This document shows positions 34,364 through 43,010 of a DNA stretch of 64,000 nt, in pieces. The translations under genes and the position numbers were made by a program. The DNA is taken from the NCBI RefSeq assembly GCF_902706195.1, contig NZ_CACSJO010000024.1:1-64000 (forward strand), written 5' to 3'. The notes under the pieces are model-generated. The model was given only the letters and a program-made list of their open reading frames with translations, had not been told where the DNA came from and ran no database searches. The stretch's first letter is position 1. The number at the start of each line of letters is the position of its first letter. Origin of the DNA: Novosphingobium sp. 18050 (GTDB lineage: Bacteria > Pseudomonadota > Alphaproteobacteria > Sphingomonadales > Sphingomonadaceae).

Positions 34364-34476
34364 GGGTTGCAAGTGAAAAAGCACAGCGCCTTTCAAAAAG
34401 CCGTCGCAGGTGTGGCCGATCAGCCGCACGACCACCCGGAACGTCGCGATTCCGGGCGGTTCAGTGGATTTAACAG

Positions 34477-35907
34477 TCAGCCCGGCAGCCATGCGCTGGC
34501 CGGATCGGCGGTGCGGGCGAGTCGTACGTTGTCTGAGGAATGTGCGAGGGCCTTGCCCGCAAACGCCTGTGATACGAAACAGACGGCGCCGCCCTTGCCT
34601 TCTTCGCGGCGGAAGCGATCGGCGCCCGGTGCGCCGCCTGTCGCGGCAGCGGGGGCCAGGGTCACTGAACCATCGGCTGCGGCGACAAGAACGTGATCCC
34701 GCTTGAGAATCGGCGAGATTTGCACGGTGCCGTCACCAGCAGGCAGCGAGCGGAACTGGGTCTGCGCGAGCGGCGCATTGCCGAGGATGAGACGGTCGCC
34801 GTCATGCGCGAGGTTGACGCCGCGCCGAACGGCAGGCGCGAAGCGCTCAGGCAGAGGGCCGTTGCCGACAGGGACGCCGAAGTCGGGATTGCCGGCCGCG
34901 TCGAAATACAGACGCTGTATGCGGGTATGACGGTCCGGGTTGTAGAGCGGATCGCCCTCGATCGCCTCGTAATCGCGGCCGTGGTAGACGAGGATGGGGT
35001 TGCCCTTTTCGTCCACGGTGAAGCTGTTGTGGCCCGGCCCGTAGACTGAAGTTTCGCGGCAGGTGACGAAGACCGGCTCCTGCGACTTGGTCCAGGCGCG
35101 CGGGTCCATCAGGTTCGCGTTCTCGTCGATCGTCAGCAGGCCCATGCAGTACCGCGCGTCGGTGGCGCTGGCGGAATAGGTCATGAACAGGCGGCCATCG
35201 TGGACGATGAAGGCGGACCCTTCGTTGACCTTGTAGCCGCGCACTTCCCAGTCCAACGTCGGCACCGTCAGGCGCGCAGGCGCCGCCGCCAGTGTCAGCG
35301 CGTCCTTCATGGGCGCGATGTAGACGTTGGAATTGGTGTCGATCCCCGCCTCGCGCTGCGCCCACGAGAAGTAGCGCACGCCGCGGTGCGTGAAGATCGT
35401 GGAGTCGAGGTTGAAGCTGTCCCACGGCGCCTTGAACTGGCCGAGCACGGACCAGTTGCCGGTCATCGGATCGGGTCCATCACAGACCACGGCAAAGGTG
35501 CGGATGCGGAACACGTCCTCGCCGCCGCCGCTGGGACCGGCTGCGAAATAGACGATCCAGCGCCCGTCGACGAAATGCAGTTCGGGCGCCCAGAGGAAGC
35601 CCGACATCGGACCGCTCGCTTCATGGCGCCACAGGACCCGCTCCTCGGCGGTGGCAAGGCCGGCCAGCGTCTTTGCGCGGCGCAGGGCAAGGCGGTCGTA
35701 CTCGGGCACGGAGCCCATCAGATAGTACCAGCCATCGGTGTGCAGGAATATCTGCGTATCGGCGCGCTGGCGCACCAGCGGGTTGCTCGGCACCGGTGCG
35801 GACGGGGCCGCCGGGGCGTTCAAAGCGGTCTTGCCGGGGGCCGTGCAGGCGAGCGGAAGCAGCGAGGTGGCGGCCGCGAAAGCGCGGCGCGAAAGAAGCA
35901 TCGTCAT
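34477..35907 (-). CDS. GH43 family exported arabinosidase with C-terminal extension
   Basis: Exported glycosidase of 476 aa. The N-terminus SRRAFAAATSLLPLAC looks like a twin-arginine lipoprotein signal (C21). A five-bladed propeller domain (about 50-360) shows GH43 features: a Tyr-rich FLHTDGWYYLMGS, FLWAPELHFVDGRWIVYF, and VNEGSAF carrying the likely acid Glu. The C-terminal approximately 110 residues (RRGVNLAHDGDRLIL onward) form a separate beta-rich module resembling an arabinose-binding (AbfB/CBM-like) domain, which is uncertain. GAGAGGA precedes ATG 35907. Its own operator-like site lies at 35958, after a terminator, so it likely starts a new transcript with the receptor gene downstream. 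Confidence 0.8.
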   Translation of the reverse strand: MTMLLSRRAFAAATSLLPLACTAPGKTALNAPAAPSAPVPSNPLVRQRADTQIFLHTDGWYYLMGSVPEYDRLALRRAKTLAGLATAEERVLWRHEASGPMSGFLWAPELHFVDGRWIVYFAAGPSGGGEDVFRIRTFAVVCDGPDPMTGNWSVLGQFKAPWDSFNLDSTIFTHRGVRYFSWAQREAGIDTNSNVYIAPMKDALTLAAAPARLTVPTLDWEVRGYKVNEGSAFIVHDGRLFMTYSASATDARYCMGLLTIDENANLMDPRAWTKSQEPVFVTCRETSVYGPGHNSFTVDEKGNPILVYHGRDYEAIEGDPLYNPDRHTRIQRLYFDAAGNPDFGVPVGNGPLPERFAPAVRRGVNLAHDGDRLILGNAPLAQTQFRSLPAGDGTVQISPILKRDHVLVAAADGSVTLAPAAATGGAPGADRFRREEGKGGAVCFVSQAFAGKALAHSSDNVRLARTADPASAWLPG

Positions 35908-35957
35908 GTCGTCCTCTCCGGTGTTCTTGTGTGGTTGAGTATCTTTAGGTGTTGTTC

Positions 35958-35968
35958 GGGTCAGACCA
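35958..35968. promoter_or_regulatory. FadR/GntR-type operator-like site before GH43 gene
   Basis: GGGTCAGACCA matches TNGTNNNACNA at all fixed positions but the first, with a perfect GGTC-A-GACC core. It lies 51 bp before the GH43 ATG and immediately after the upstream operon's terminator. Confidence 0.45.
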
Positions 35969-36009
35969 AAAAGGACGCCCCGGCCAGGCCAAAACCCGGC
36001 CGGGGCGCC
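35966..36009 (-). terminator. Rho-independent terminator after arabinanase gene
   Basis: A GC-rich 12-bp stem (35998-36009 with 35973-35985) and 12-nt loop is followed on the minus strand by TTTTT (plus A's at 35968-35972). It lies 12 bp past the arabinanase stop and splits the arabinose gene run into two transcripts. Confidence 0.8.
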
Positions 36010-36020
36010 GTCAGGTGGGT

Positions 36021-37013
36021 TCAGTATTCAGCCGTAGGCCAGCCGTCAGCTTCCCAGCGGATCGGCGCAATGCGCAAGGTAGGCGCACCGTCGGCCTGCT
36101 TGTCGTAAGCGTGGTAGACGACGTAACTCGTGCCGTCCTTGTCGGTGAAAGCACCGGCATGGCCCGGTCCCCGGAAGCGCTGCTGCTCCTGCAGATCGGC
36201 ACGCAGGAAGATCGTGCCGCCGCCCTGCATCATCTCGCTGCCATCCTTGCCGAGGTACGGCCCGGTGACCTTTTTCGCGCGGCCGACCACAGTGTAGTAG
36301 GTGCTGTTCACGCCCTTGCAGCAGTAGTCGTAGGACGCCAGCAGGTAATACCAGCCGCCGTGCGGAATGATGAACGGCGCCTCAACCGGAGCGGGTCCGC
36401 CTGCCGGAGCAAGGCGGCGCGCGATCGAATAAGGCTCAGTCCCGGGGGCGACCTTGCCAGTCTTCGCATCGAGCGGGAACAGCTTCAGGCCGCTCCAGAA
36501 ACTGCCCAGCGATAGCCACTGGCGGCCCTGCGCATCGACCACGAAGTTCGGATCGATCGCGTTGAAATCGTCCTCCTTCGTGGACATCACGACTAGGCCC
36601 TTGTCCTTCCACTTCGCCTTCGCGCCCAGCACAGGGCTGGTGGCGAGGCCGATGGCGGAACGGTTCGAGCCGAAGGTCGAGACCGAATAATAGAGCCGGT
36701 ATTCACCGTTCACGAAGGAAATGTCGGGCGCCCAGATGCCTTCGGTGCCAGGCACGGCCTCCTTGGTCCACGCCGGCATTTCAGCGAAGACCGAACCCGC
36801 GTCGGCCCAGGTCTTAAGGTCCTTCGAGGTCTTGATGCCGATATATTTGCCCACGGTGCTGAACACGTAATACGTGTCACCCTCGCGGATGATGACCGGA
36901 TCATGCACCGTCAGATCACCCGAAAGCTGCGAATTCAGCGACTTGCCCGCATCCTGAGCAGGCGCCGCGCCGGGAAGTCCCAGCGCGGCAAGAGCGAGAA
37001 TCCAGCCCTTCAT
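36021..37013 (-). CDS. GH43 endo-alpha-1,5-L-arabinanase
   Basis: Exported endo-arabinanase of 330 aa that cuts the alpha-1,5-linked arabinan backbone. Signal peptide about 1-19 (GAAPAQ). The GH43 catalytic triad is readable: general base D38 in VHDPVI, pKa modulator D154 in AIDPNFV, and acid E211 in VEAPFI. The family motif WAPDISFVNGEYRLYYS is present, as is YDYCCKGVNSTY near the substrate groove. The length matches ArbA/AbnA enzymes. The ATG overlaps the stop of the upstream GH51 gene (ATGA), so translation is coupled. It ends the catabolic operon, just before a terminator. Confidence 0.9.
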   Translation of the reverse strand: MKGWILALAALGLPGAAPAQDAGKSLNSQLSGDLTVHDPVIIREGDTYYVFSTVGKYIGIKTSKDLKTWADAGSVFAEMPAWTKEAVPGTEGIWAPDISFVNGEYRLYYSVSTFGSNRSAIGLATSPVLGAKAKWKDKGLVVMSTKEDDFNAIDPNFVVDAQGRQWLSLGSFWSGLKLFPLDAKTGKVAPGTEPYSIARRLAPAGGPAPVEAPFIIPHGGWYYLLASYDYCCKGVNSTYYTVVGRAKKVTGPYLGKDGSEMMQGGGTIFLRADLQEQQRFRGPGHAGAFTDKDGTSYVVYHAYDKQADGAPTLRIAPIRWEADGWPTAEY

Positions 37014-38587
37014 TTCAGTTCGAGCACGACGACCGACTTGGCCGGCAGCGTCACGACAAGCTGGCCGCCCTGCACGCTGGCGCCGGTGAAGGCCGCAGGC
37101 TTGACCACTTCGGGCGCGTCGAAGGTGTTGTGCGAATTGATCGCCGAGGCCGTGAGGATACGCCCCGTCACCGCCGAAGCGTTCATGCCGTCCAGCTTGA
37201 TCGTCACTGTATTCGGCTGGTTGGGGTCAAGGTTGGAGAGGCCGACGTGGATCGTGCCGTCCTTCGCCTTCACCGCCGAGCCGCTCACCGCCGGCATCGT
37301 GAACTCGTCCTTGGCGTACCAGGGGGACTTGATCTCGATCGGCAGCACGGTGGCATCCTGCCACGGCTTGTACATCTCGAAGACGTGATAGGTCGGCGTC
37401 AGCACCATCTTGTCACCGTCCGCGAAGATCATCGCCTGAAGCACGTTCACCATCTGCGCGATGGCGGTCATGCGCACGCGGTCGGCGTGCTTGGCGAAGA
37501 TGTCGAGGTGGATCGAGGCGATCAGCGCATCGCGCAAGGTGTTCTGCTGGCGCAGGAATCCGGGGTGCGTGCCCTCGTCCTGTGCGTACCACGAACCCCA
37601 TTCGTCCACGGCCAGGAAGACCCGCTTTTCGGGGTCGTACTTGTCCATGATGGCGCTGTGCTTGGTGATCAGCTCGTCCATCTTGCGCGCGCCGTTCAGC
37701 GCATCGGCCCAGCCATGCTCGTCGAATGCGACGGCAGGTGCGCGCGGCGGCCAGCCACCGGCGGGGTGGACGTAGTAGTGCAGCGAAACGCCGTCGAGCT
37801 GGCCTGCGGCGACACGCATCATCGTGTCGGTCCAGGTGTAGTCGTCGACGTTGGCGCCGGCGGCGATCTTCTGGATCTTGGTGCCGGCGGGTGCCTTGAT
37901 GAAGGTCGCGTAGCGGCGCGTCTCGTCCGCTGCGAATTCGGGACGCATGTTACCGCCGCAGCCCCACAGCTCGTTGCCGACGCCGAAGAACTCGACCTTC
38001 CAGGGCGCCTTGTGGCCGTTCTTCGCACGCTCGTCAGCAAGGCTGCCGGCGGGCGAGGTCATGTATTCCACCCATTCCGCCATCTCGCGCGGGGTGCCGT
38101 TGCCGACGTTGCCGGCGACGTATGCCTCGGCGCCAACTTGGCGGATCAGCTCGAAGAATTCGTGCGTGCCCACGGTGTTCGGTTCGGTAACGCCGCCCCA
38201 GTGCGTGTTGATCTTGACCGGGCGCTTGTTCTGCGGGCCGATGCCTTCACGCCAGTTGTACTCGTCGGCGAAGCAGCCGCCGGGCCAGCGGATCACCGGC
38301 ACCGACAGGTCGCGCAGGGCCTGCACCACGTCGTTGCGGAAGCCGTTGGTGTTGGGGATCTTGCTGTTCTTGCCGACCCACAGGCCGCCATAAATACCCG
38401 TGCCGAGGTGCTCGGCGAACTGGGTGAAGATTTCCTTGTGGTAGACCGGGCCGGGCTTATCCGCCTCGATCGTCGCTGTGGTCGGCTGGCCGCCCGTATC
38501 GGCCTGCGCGGTCGAAGCCAATGGGCCGGTGAGCGCGGTTGCGCCCAGCAGCAGGGCCAGTGTCGTGCGGCTAAATGCTTTCATCAT
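37010..38587 (-). CDS. GH51 alpha-L-arabinofuranosidase, exported
   Basis: Exo-acting arabinofuranosidase of 525 aa that releases L-arabinose from arabinan and arabino-oligosaccharides. Unlike many cytosolic GH51 enzymes it has a clear signal peptide (about 1-31, ASTAQA). Catalytic residues are the acid/base E206 in GVGNELWG and nucleophile E329 in AVDEWGSW. Substrate-site motifs are RWPGGCFADEYNWREGIG and GGNMRPE. A C-terminal beta-sandwich ends VVLELK. ATG 38587 (or 38584) has GGGAGGGG upstream. It lies 20 bp after the dehydrogenase gene and overlaps the arabinanase gene, so export and catabolism are co-transcribed. Confidence 0.92.
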   Translation of the reverse strand: MMKAFSRTTLALLLGATALTGPLASTAQADTGGQPTTATIEADKPGPVYHKEIFTQFAEHLGTGIYGGLWVGKNSKIPNTNGFRNDVVQALRDLSVPVIRWPGGCFADEYNWREGIGPQNKRPVKINTHWGGVTEPNTVGTHEFFELIRQVGAEAYVAGNVGNGTPREMAEWVEYMTSPAGSLADERAKNGHKAPWKVEFFGVGNELWGCGGNMRPEFAADETRRYATFIKAPAGTKIQKIAAGANVDDYTWTDTMMRVAAGQLDGVSLHYYVHPAGGWPPRAPAVAFDEHGWADALNGARKMDELITKHSAIMDKYDPEKRVFLAVDEWGSWYAQDEGTHPGFLRQQNTLRDALIASIHLDIFAKHADRVRMTAIAQMVNVLQAMIFADGDKMVLTPTYHVFEMYKPWQDATVLPIEIKSPWYAKDEFTMPAVSGSAVKAKDGTIHVGLSNLDPNQPNTVTIKLDGMNASAVTGRILTASAINSHNTFDAPEVVKPAAFTGASVQGGQLVVTLPAKSVVVLELK

Positions 38588-38610
38588 GGTGTGTCCCCTC
38601 CCAGGGAAAA

Positions 38611-39537
38611 TCAATCGTGGAATGCTTCGACGGTCTGGCGATTGCCGCGCAGGAAAGCGTCGGCGACAAGCCGCAATGGCGCTATATCGACATCGCTGCG
38701 CCCGCCCCGGATGAGGTTGGCGAAGCGTGCGTAAAGGCCCGGGTACTCCAGGTCCTCGCTATGCTCGGCGCCGGTCGGCAGAGTAAGCACGGCGCCGCCA
38801 TTGGAGAGCTTCAGCGTGCCCGCATCGGTTTCGACCACGATGTCCCAGGACTGCGGGCCGGTCTGGCGCCAGTCGAGGTCCATGTGGATCGGGGCGCCCG
38901 CCGTGTCGCAGAACTGGATATCGGCGGCGATCGGAGCGGCGCGGTTGGCGGGGATTTCCAGCGTCGCGGTCTTCAGGAAGACCGGGCGCGGCAGGATGTG
39001 GGTCAGGATCGAGAGGGCGTTGATGCCCGGATCGAACACGCCGAGCCCGCCCGGCTCCCAGATCCATGCCTGACCCGGATGCCATACCCGCACGTCTTCG
39101 CGCCAGACGATCTTCACGCTCTCGATCCGGCGCTCTGCCAGCCACGCGCGCGCCGGGGCAACGCCCGCCGCAAAGCGCGAGTGCCAGGCCGCGAACAGCG
39201 TAGATCCGACCTTCTCGGCGCGGCTGGACAGCGCGACGCATTCGGACAGCGTCGCCCCCGGCGGCTTTTCAAGGAACACATGCATGCCCTTGTTCAGCGC
39301 CTGCACGGCCAGGTCGTAGCGAACCTGCGGCGGCGTGCAGAGCGCCACCGCATCGACCGCCGGGCCGTTTTCGATCAGCTCATCGAGGCTCTTGTGGTGG
39401 GACACGCCCTCCACGCCTGCGTCATGCGGGCTGACCGTGGCGGCAAGGCTGAACGCCTTGTTCCCGGCGATAGCCGGCAGGTGCTGGTCGCGGGCGATCT
39501 TGCCCACGCCCACCACCGCGATCCGGATAGGGTCCAT
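38611..39537 (-). CDS. L-arabinose 1-dehydrogenase (Gfo/Idh/MocA family)
   Basis: NAD(P)-dependent dehydrogenase of 308 aa oxidising L-arabinose (possibly also D-galactose) to the lactone. The Rossmann motif is AVVGVGKIARDQHLPAI, and the catalytic Lys lies in VFLEKPPGATL. The C-terminal domain has WHSRFAAGVAPARAWLA, WHPGQAWIWEPGGLGVFDPGINALSI and SDVDIAPLRLVADAF. All of these recall Azospirillum AraA and Pseudomonas galactose dehydrogenase. It is the first step of the oxidative arabinose pathway. It lies 3 bp after the AraD1-type gene in the same operon. Preference for arabinose is inferred from context. Confidence 0.9.
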   Translation of the reverse strand: MDPIRIAVVGVGKIARDQHLPAIAGNKAFSLAATVSPHDAGVEGVSHHKSLDELIENGPAVDAVALCTPPQVRYDLAVQALNKGMHVFLEKPPGATLSECVALSSRAEKVGSTLFAAWHSRFAAGVAPARAWLAERRIESVKIVWREDVRVWHPGQAWIWEPGGLGVFDPGINALSILTHILPRPVFLKTATLEIPANRAAPIAADIQFCDTAGAPIHMDLDWRQTGPQSWDIVVETDAGTLKLSNGGAVLTLPTGAEHSEDLEYPGLYARFANLIRGGRSDVDIAPLRLVADAFLRGNRQTVEAFHD

Positions 39538-39540
39538 TGA

Positions 39541-40536
39541 TCAGAGCGCCTTGACGGTAGCGGTCTGGACTTCGGCGCGCGCCAGCGGGTTCGAAACCGG
39601 CAGCGTGAAGGGCGCAGCTGAAATCTCGAACACATCGCCTTCCTCGGTCTGCACGGCGTCGCTGAACGAGAGCGTGGCGGTGCCGAAGAAGTGGACGTGC
39701 ACGTCGCCCGCGCGGCGGAACAGGTCGTACTTGAAGTGGTGATGCTCAAGGTTGTCGAAGCTGTGCGACATGTTGCCCTCACCCGAAAGGAAAGGCTTTT
39801 CCCAGATCGTCTCGCCTGCGCGCACGATCTTGCTGGTGCCCTCGATGTGGGTCGGCGGGGTGCCGATCAGCAGTTCCGGGCCAAGCGCAGCCTGGCGCAG
39901 CTTGGAGTGGGCCAGCCACAGGTAGTTGTGACGCTCGGTGACGTGGTCCGAGAACTCGTTGGCGAGCGCGAGGCCGAGGCGGTAGACGGTGCCGTCTTCG
40001 CCGACGAGGTAGATTCCCGCCAGTTCCGGCTCTTCGCCCCCGTCCTGCGAGAAGGCAGGCATGGTCAGCGTGTCGCCCGGGCCGACGAGCTGCGAGCCGT
40101 CACCCTTGTAGAACCACTCCGGCTGCTGGCCGACTTCGCCGACTGCCGGCTTGCCGCCTTCGAGGCCTTCGAGGAACATGCGCATGGAATCGGTCTGCTG
40201 CTCGTTGGCGATGGCAGCTGCATGCATCTTGTCGCGCCCTTCGGCGGACCCGAGGTGCGTGAGGCCGGTGCCGGTCATCAGCAGGTGCGCAGGATCTTCA
40301 TGGTCGATCGGCGCGATCAGGCGGCCGGCTGCATGTTCGGCGGCGATGTCGATGCCTTCGCCCTGCCCGCAGGCCCTGGCGGCATCGGCCAGCGATACGC
40401 CGTCAGCGATGGCGCGCAGCGCGAGTTCGCGGATCGAGGTGACGCCCGGCAGGACGTGGGCGGCATCGCCCTCGGCCAGGATGACGGAACGTGCGCCATC
40501 GGCGGCGCGGTGCTGAAGCAGGCGAAGGTAGGTCAT
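39541..40536 (-). CDS. araD1: AraD1-family 2-keto-3-deoxy-L-arabonate dehydratase (FAH-like)
   Basis: FAH-superfamily protein of 331 aa, GguC/AraD1 type, assigned to dehydration of 2-keto-3-deoxy-L-arabonate to 2-oxoglutarate semialdehyde in place of the DHDPS-like enzyme used by Azospirillum. Visible blocks are GTGLTHLGSAEGRDKMH, PEWFYKGDGSQLVGPG, the metal-ligand-like region EEPELAGIYLVGEDG, and NEFSDHVTERHNYLWLAHSKLR. GGGAGA precedes ATG 40536. It sits between the semialdehyde dehydrogenase and arabinose dehydrogenase genes. No other candidate for this step occurs in the locus, which supports the role. Confidence 0.88.
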   Translation of the reverse strand: MTYLRLLQHRAADGARSVILAEGDAAHVLPGVTSIRELALRAIADGVSLADAARACGQGEGIDIAAEHAAGRLIAPIDHEDPAHLLMTGTGLTHLGSAEGRDKMHAAAIANEQQTDSMRMFLEGLEGGKPAVGEVGQQPEWFYKGDGSQLVGPGDTLTMPAFSQDGGEEPELAGIYLVGEDGTVYRLGLALANEFSDHVTERHNYLWLAHSKLRQAALGPELLIGTPPTHIEGTSKIVRAGETIWEKPFLSGEGNMSHSFDNLEHHHFKYDLFRRAGDVHVHFFGTATLSFSDAVQTEEGDVFEISAAPFTLPVSNPLARAEVQTATVKAL

Positions 40537-40565
40537 GGGGTCTCTCCCAGAGAGTTTTTGGCCTA

Positions 40566-40598
40566 CCGCGGCGCATCTTCTTGCGAGGCGCGCCGCGG
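40566..40598 (-). other. Intercistronic hairpin between ALDH and araD1 genes
   Basis: CCGCGGCGC (40566-40574) and GCGCCGCGG (40590-40598) form a perfect 9-bp stem with a 15-nt loop in the 76-bp gap. No U-run follows on the minus strand, so it is more likely an mRNA-processing or stability element than a terminator. Confidence 0.45.
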
Positions 40599-40612
40599 GG
40601 ATCGGAGCAGGA

Positions 40613-42139
40613 TCAGTTGAGGGTAAGCGTACCGTCGATCAGGCGCGGGGCGCCGTCACCGAAAGCATCGTCGCGCAGTTCGGGCGGAAGCAGGCCCTGC
40701 GCGAGGTTCTGGTAGCTGACCGGACGCAGGAAACGGTCGATTGCAAGGCTGCCGACCGAAGTGGTGCGCGGATCGGTCGTCGAGGGGAACGGGCCGCCGT
40801 GAACCATCGCGTGGCACACTTCCACGCCGGTCGGCCAGCCGTTGACCAGGATGCGGCCAACCTTGCGCTCCAGCACGGGCAGGACACGGGCAGCAGCGCC
40901 CTCGTCCGCATCGTCCATGTGGATCGTGGCGGTCAGCTGGCCTTCCAGACCTTCGAGCAGGAGGGCGAGTTCCGCCTCGTCCTTGCAGCGCACCAGAATC
41001 GAGGCTGCACCGAAGACTTCGTCGCCAGCGGCCTTGTCAGCCAGGAACTGCGCGGCCGTGGTCTGGAACAGCACGGCGCCGCCCGTGGTACGGCTTCCCT
41101 CTTCGCCCTTGGCGAGCGTTTCGACGCCCGGCAGGCCGGTCAGCGTCTCGACGCCCTTGGCATAAGCAGCGGCGATTCCGGTGGTGAGCATGGTCTGCGG
41201 CTTGGCAGCGCCGACGCCGGTGCTGGCGGCGGCGACGAAAGCGTCAAGACCTTCACCCTCGATCGCCAGCAGCAGGCCGGGGTTGGTGCAGAACTGGCCG
41301 GCGCCCATCGTCAGCGAACCGACGAAAGCGGTGCCCAGTGCTTCGCCGCGCGCCTTCAGCGCTTCAGGCAGGAGCAGGACGGGGTTGATGCTCGACATTT
41401 CGGCATAGACCGGGATCGGCACTTCGCGGGCCTGCGCCAGCTTGACGAGGGCAAGACCGCCGCCGCGCGAGCCGGTGAAGCCAACCGCCGCGATGCGCGG
41501 ATCCTGCACGAGCGCAGCCCCCAGCTCGTTCGACGGGCCGGAGAGGTGCTGGAACACGCCTTCCGGCAGGCCCGCATCCTTGACGGCCTTGGCGATGGCG
41601 CCGGCGATCAGGCCGCCGGTGATCGGGTGGGCCGGGTGGCCCTTGACGACGACCGGGCAACCGGCAGCAAGCGCCGATGCAGTGTCACCGCCGGCAGTCG
41701 AAAACGCGAGCGGGAAGTTCGAGGCGCCGAACACGGCAACCGGACCGACCGGGATCATGCGCAGGCGCAGATCGGGACGGGGAAGCGCACGCTCGGGCAG
41801 AGCCGGGTCGATGCGCAGCTGCTGCCACTGGCCCTTGCGGACGACATCTGCGAACAGGCGCAGCTGGCCCATAGTACGGCCACGCTCGCCTTCGCTGCGA
41901 CCGCGCGGCAAACCGCTCTCGGCAGTGTAGGCATCGAGCAGCGAATCGCCGATGGCGAGGATTTCGTCAGCGATTCGCTCAAGGAACGATGCGCGCTCCT
42001 CGCGGCTGGTCGCGCGGTAGGTATCGAATGCGGCCGCTGCGGCAGCACAGGCAGCCGCGACATCTGCGGGGGTGCTGACGGGAAGCGGTTCGCCCTGAGG
42101 CTCGCCGGTTGCAGCGACGATGGAACGGAATTCAGTCAT
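40613..42139 (-). CDS. 2-oxoglutarate semialdehyde (2,5-dioxovalerate) dehydrogenase
   Basis: NAD(P)-dependent aldehyde dehydrogenase of 508 aa making 2-oxoglutarate, the last step of the non-phosphorylative pentose pathway. Catalytic residues are C284 in GQFCTNPG and general base E247 in YAEMSSINP. Cofactor motifs are VFGASNFPLAFSTAGGDTASA, VVVKGHPAHP and GFTGSRGGG. The C-terminal NGWPTGVEVCHAMVHGGPFPSTTD is typical of the NADP-preferring KGSADH group. GGGAGA precedes ATG 42139. It is first in the minus-strand catabolic operon and is divergent from the GntR gene. Confidence 0.92.
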   Translation of the reverse strand: MTEFRSIVAATGEPQGEPLPVSTPADVAAACAAAAAAFDTYRATSREERASFLERIADEILAIGDSLLDAYTAESGLPRGRSEGERGRTMGQLRLFADVVRKGQWQQLRIDPALPERALPRPDLRLRMIPVGPVAVFGASNFPLAFSTAGGDTASALAAGCPVVVKGHPAHPITGGLIAGAIAKAVKDAGLPEGVFQHLSGPSNELGAALVQDPRIAAVGFTGSRGGGLALVKLAQAREVPIPVYAEMSSINPVLLLPEALKARGEALGTAFVGSLTMGAGQFCTNPGLLLAIEGEGLDAFVAAASTGVGAAKPQTMLTTGIAAAYAKGVETLTGLPGVETLAKGEEGSRTTGGAVLFQTTAAQFLADKAAGDEVFGAASILVRCKDEAELALLLEGLEGQLTATIHMDDADEGAAARVLPVLERKVGRILVNGWPTGVEVCHAMVHGGPFPSTTDPRTTSVGSLAIDRFLRPVSYQNLAQGLLPPELRDDAFGDGAPRLIDGTLTLN

Positions 42140-42155
42140 TCGGGGTCTCCCTATT

Positions 42156-42166
42156 TACTCCGACAT
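42156..42166. promoter_or_regulatory. Degenerate FadR/GntR-type site in the ALDH-gntR gap
   Basis: TACTCCGACAT keeps TNNTNNNAC of the consensus seen elsewhere in this locus. It lies 17 bp before the ALDH ATG. Spaced half-sites TTGTC (42194-42198) and GACAA (42208-42212) follow in the same intergenic region. Confidence 0.35.
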
Positions 42167-42251
42167 ATTAGGAGCGGACGCGAAACGCAATGTTTGTCGT
42201 TCCTTCTGACAAGAAGGACTGTTAGTTTCGCCTTCGGAGGAGCCCATAGCA

Positions 42252-43010
42252 GTGCCAGAAGCCGGTTTTATGAATGAAGACGCCAATGCCAAGCCCGGTG
42301 ACGAGGCCCGCGGGCCCGGAAGACGGCTGCACGGCGCCATCGCACACAAGCTTGGCACAGCCATCTTGTCAGGCAAATATGCCCCCGGCGACATCCTGTC
42401 GGGCGAAGTCGCATTCGCAGAGGAACTTCAGGTTTCGCGCAGCGCCTACCGCGAAGCGATACAGGTGCTCACCGCCAAGGGCCTCGTCGCGAGCCGCCCC
42501 AAAGCCGGCACCCGCGTCCTCCCCCGCGACCGCTGGAACCTGCTCGACCCCGAAGTGCTGGGCTGGGCCTTCGCCGGCGAACCCGACATCGAATTCGTGC
42601 GCAGCCTGTTCGAACTGCGCGCCATCGTCGAACCTGCCGCCGCCCGCCTCGCCGCCCAACGCCGCGACAAGGCGGACCTCAAGACGATGAAAGACGCCCT
42701 CGCCGCCATGCGCCGCCACACCCTCACCACCGAGGCCGGCCGCGCCGCAGACCGCGACTTTCACAAAGCCATCCTCCAGGCCACCCGCAATGACGCCCTG
42801 CTGGTCCTGAGCGCCTCGATCGGTGCAGCAGTGAACTGGACCACCCAGTTCAAACAACGCGCCCGCGCCCTGCCGCGAAATCCGATCCCCGATCACGTGC
42901 GGGTGTACGACGCGATTGCCGCCGGGGATGCCGCTGGGGCTGCCGAGGCGATGAACGTGCTGGTCGATCTGGCGCTTGAGGATACCAAAAGTTCTATGGT
43001 GGAGAAGTAA
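42252..43010 (+). CDS. FadR-type GntR regulator of the arabinose locus
   Basis: Transcriptional regulator of 252 aa. The N-terminal winged helix (about 18-85) reads RLHGAIAHKLGTAILSGKYAPGD through LQVSRSAYREAIQVLTAKGLVASRPKAGTRV. The C-terminal FCD ligand domain (about 105-235) has metal-ligand-like residues in RSLFELRAIVEPAAA, RDFHKAILQATRN and DHVRVYDAIAAGD. The start is GTG 42252, 9 nt after GGAGGAG. It is divergent from the semialdehyde dehydrogenase operon. Sugar-acid pathway intermediates usually induce this subfamily; an arabonate-type effector is inferred. Candidate sites are at 34335, 35958, 42156 and 44738. Confidence 0.9.
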   Translation: MPEAGFMNEDANAKPGDEARGPGRRLHGAIAHKLGTAILSGKYAPGDILSGEVAFAEELQVSRSAYREAIQVLTAKGLVASRPKAGTRVLPRDRWNLLDPEVLGWAFAGEPDIEFVRSLFELRAIVEPAAARLAAQRRDKADLKTMKDALAAMRRHTLTTEAGRAADRDFHKAILQATRNDALLVLSASIGAAVNWTTQFKQRARALPRNPIPDHVRVYDAIAAGDAAGAAEAMNVLVDLALEDTKSSMVEK

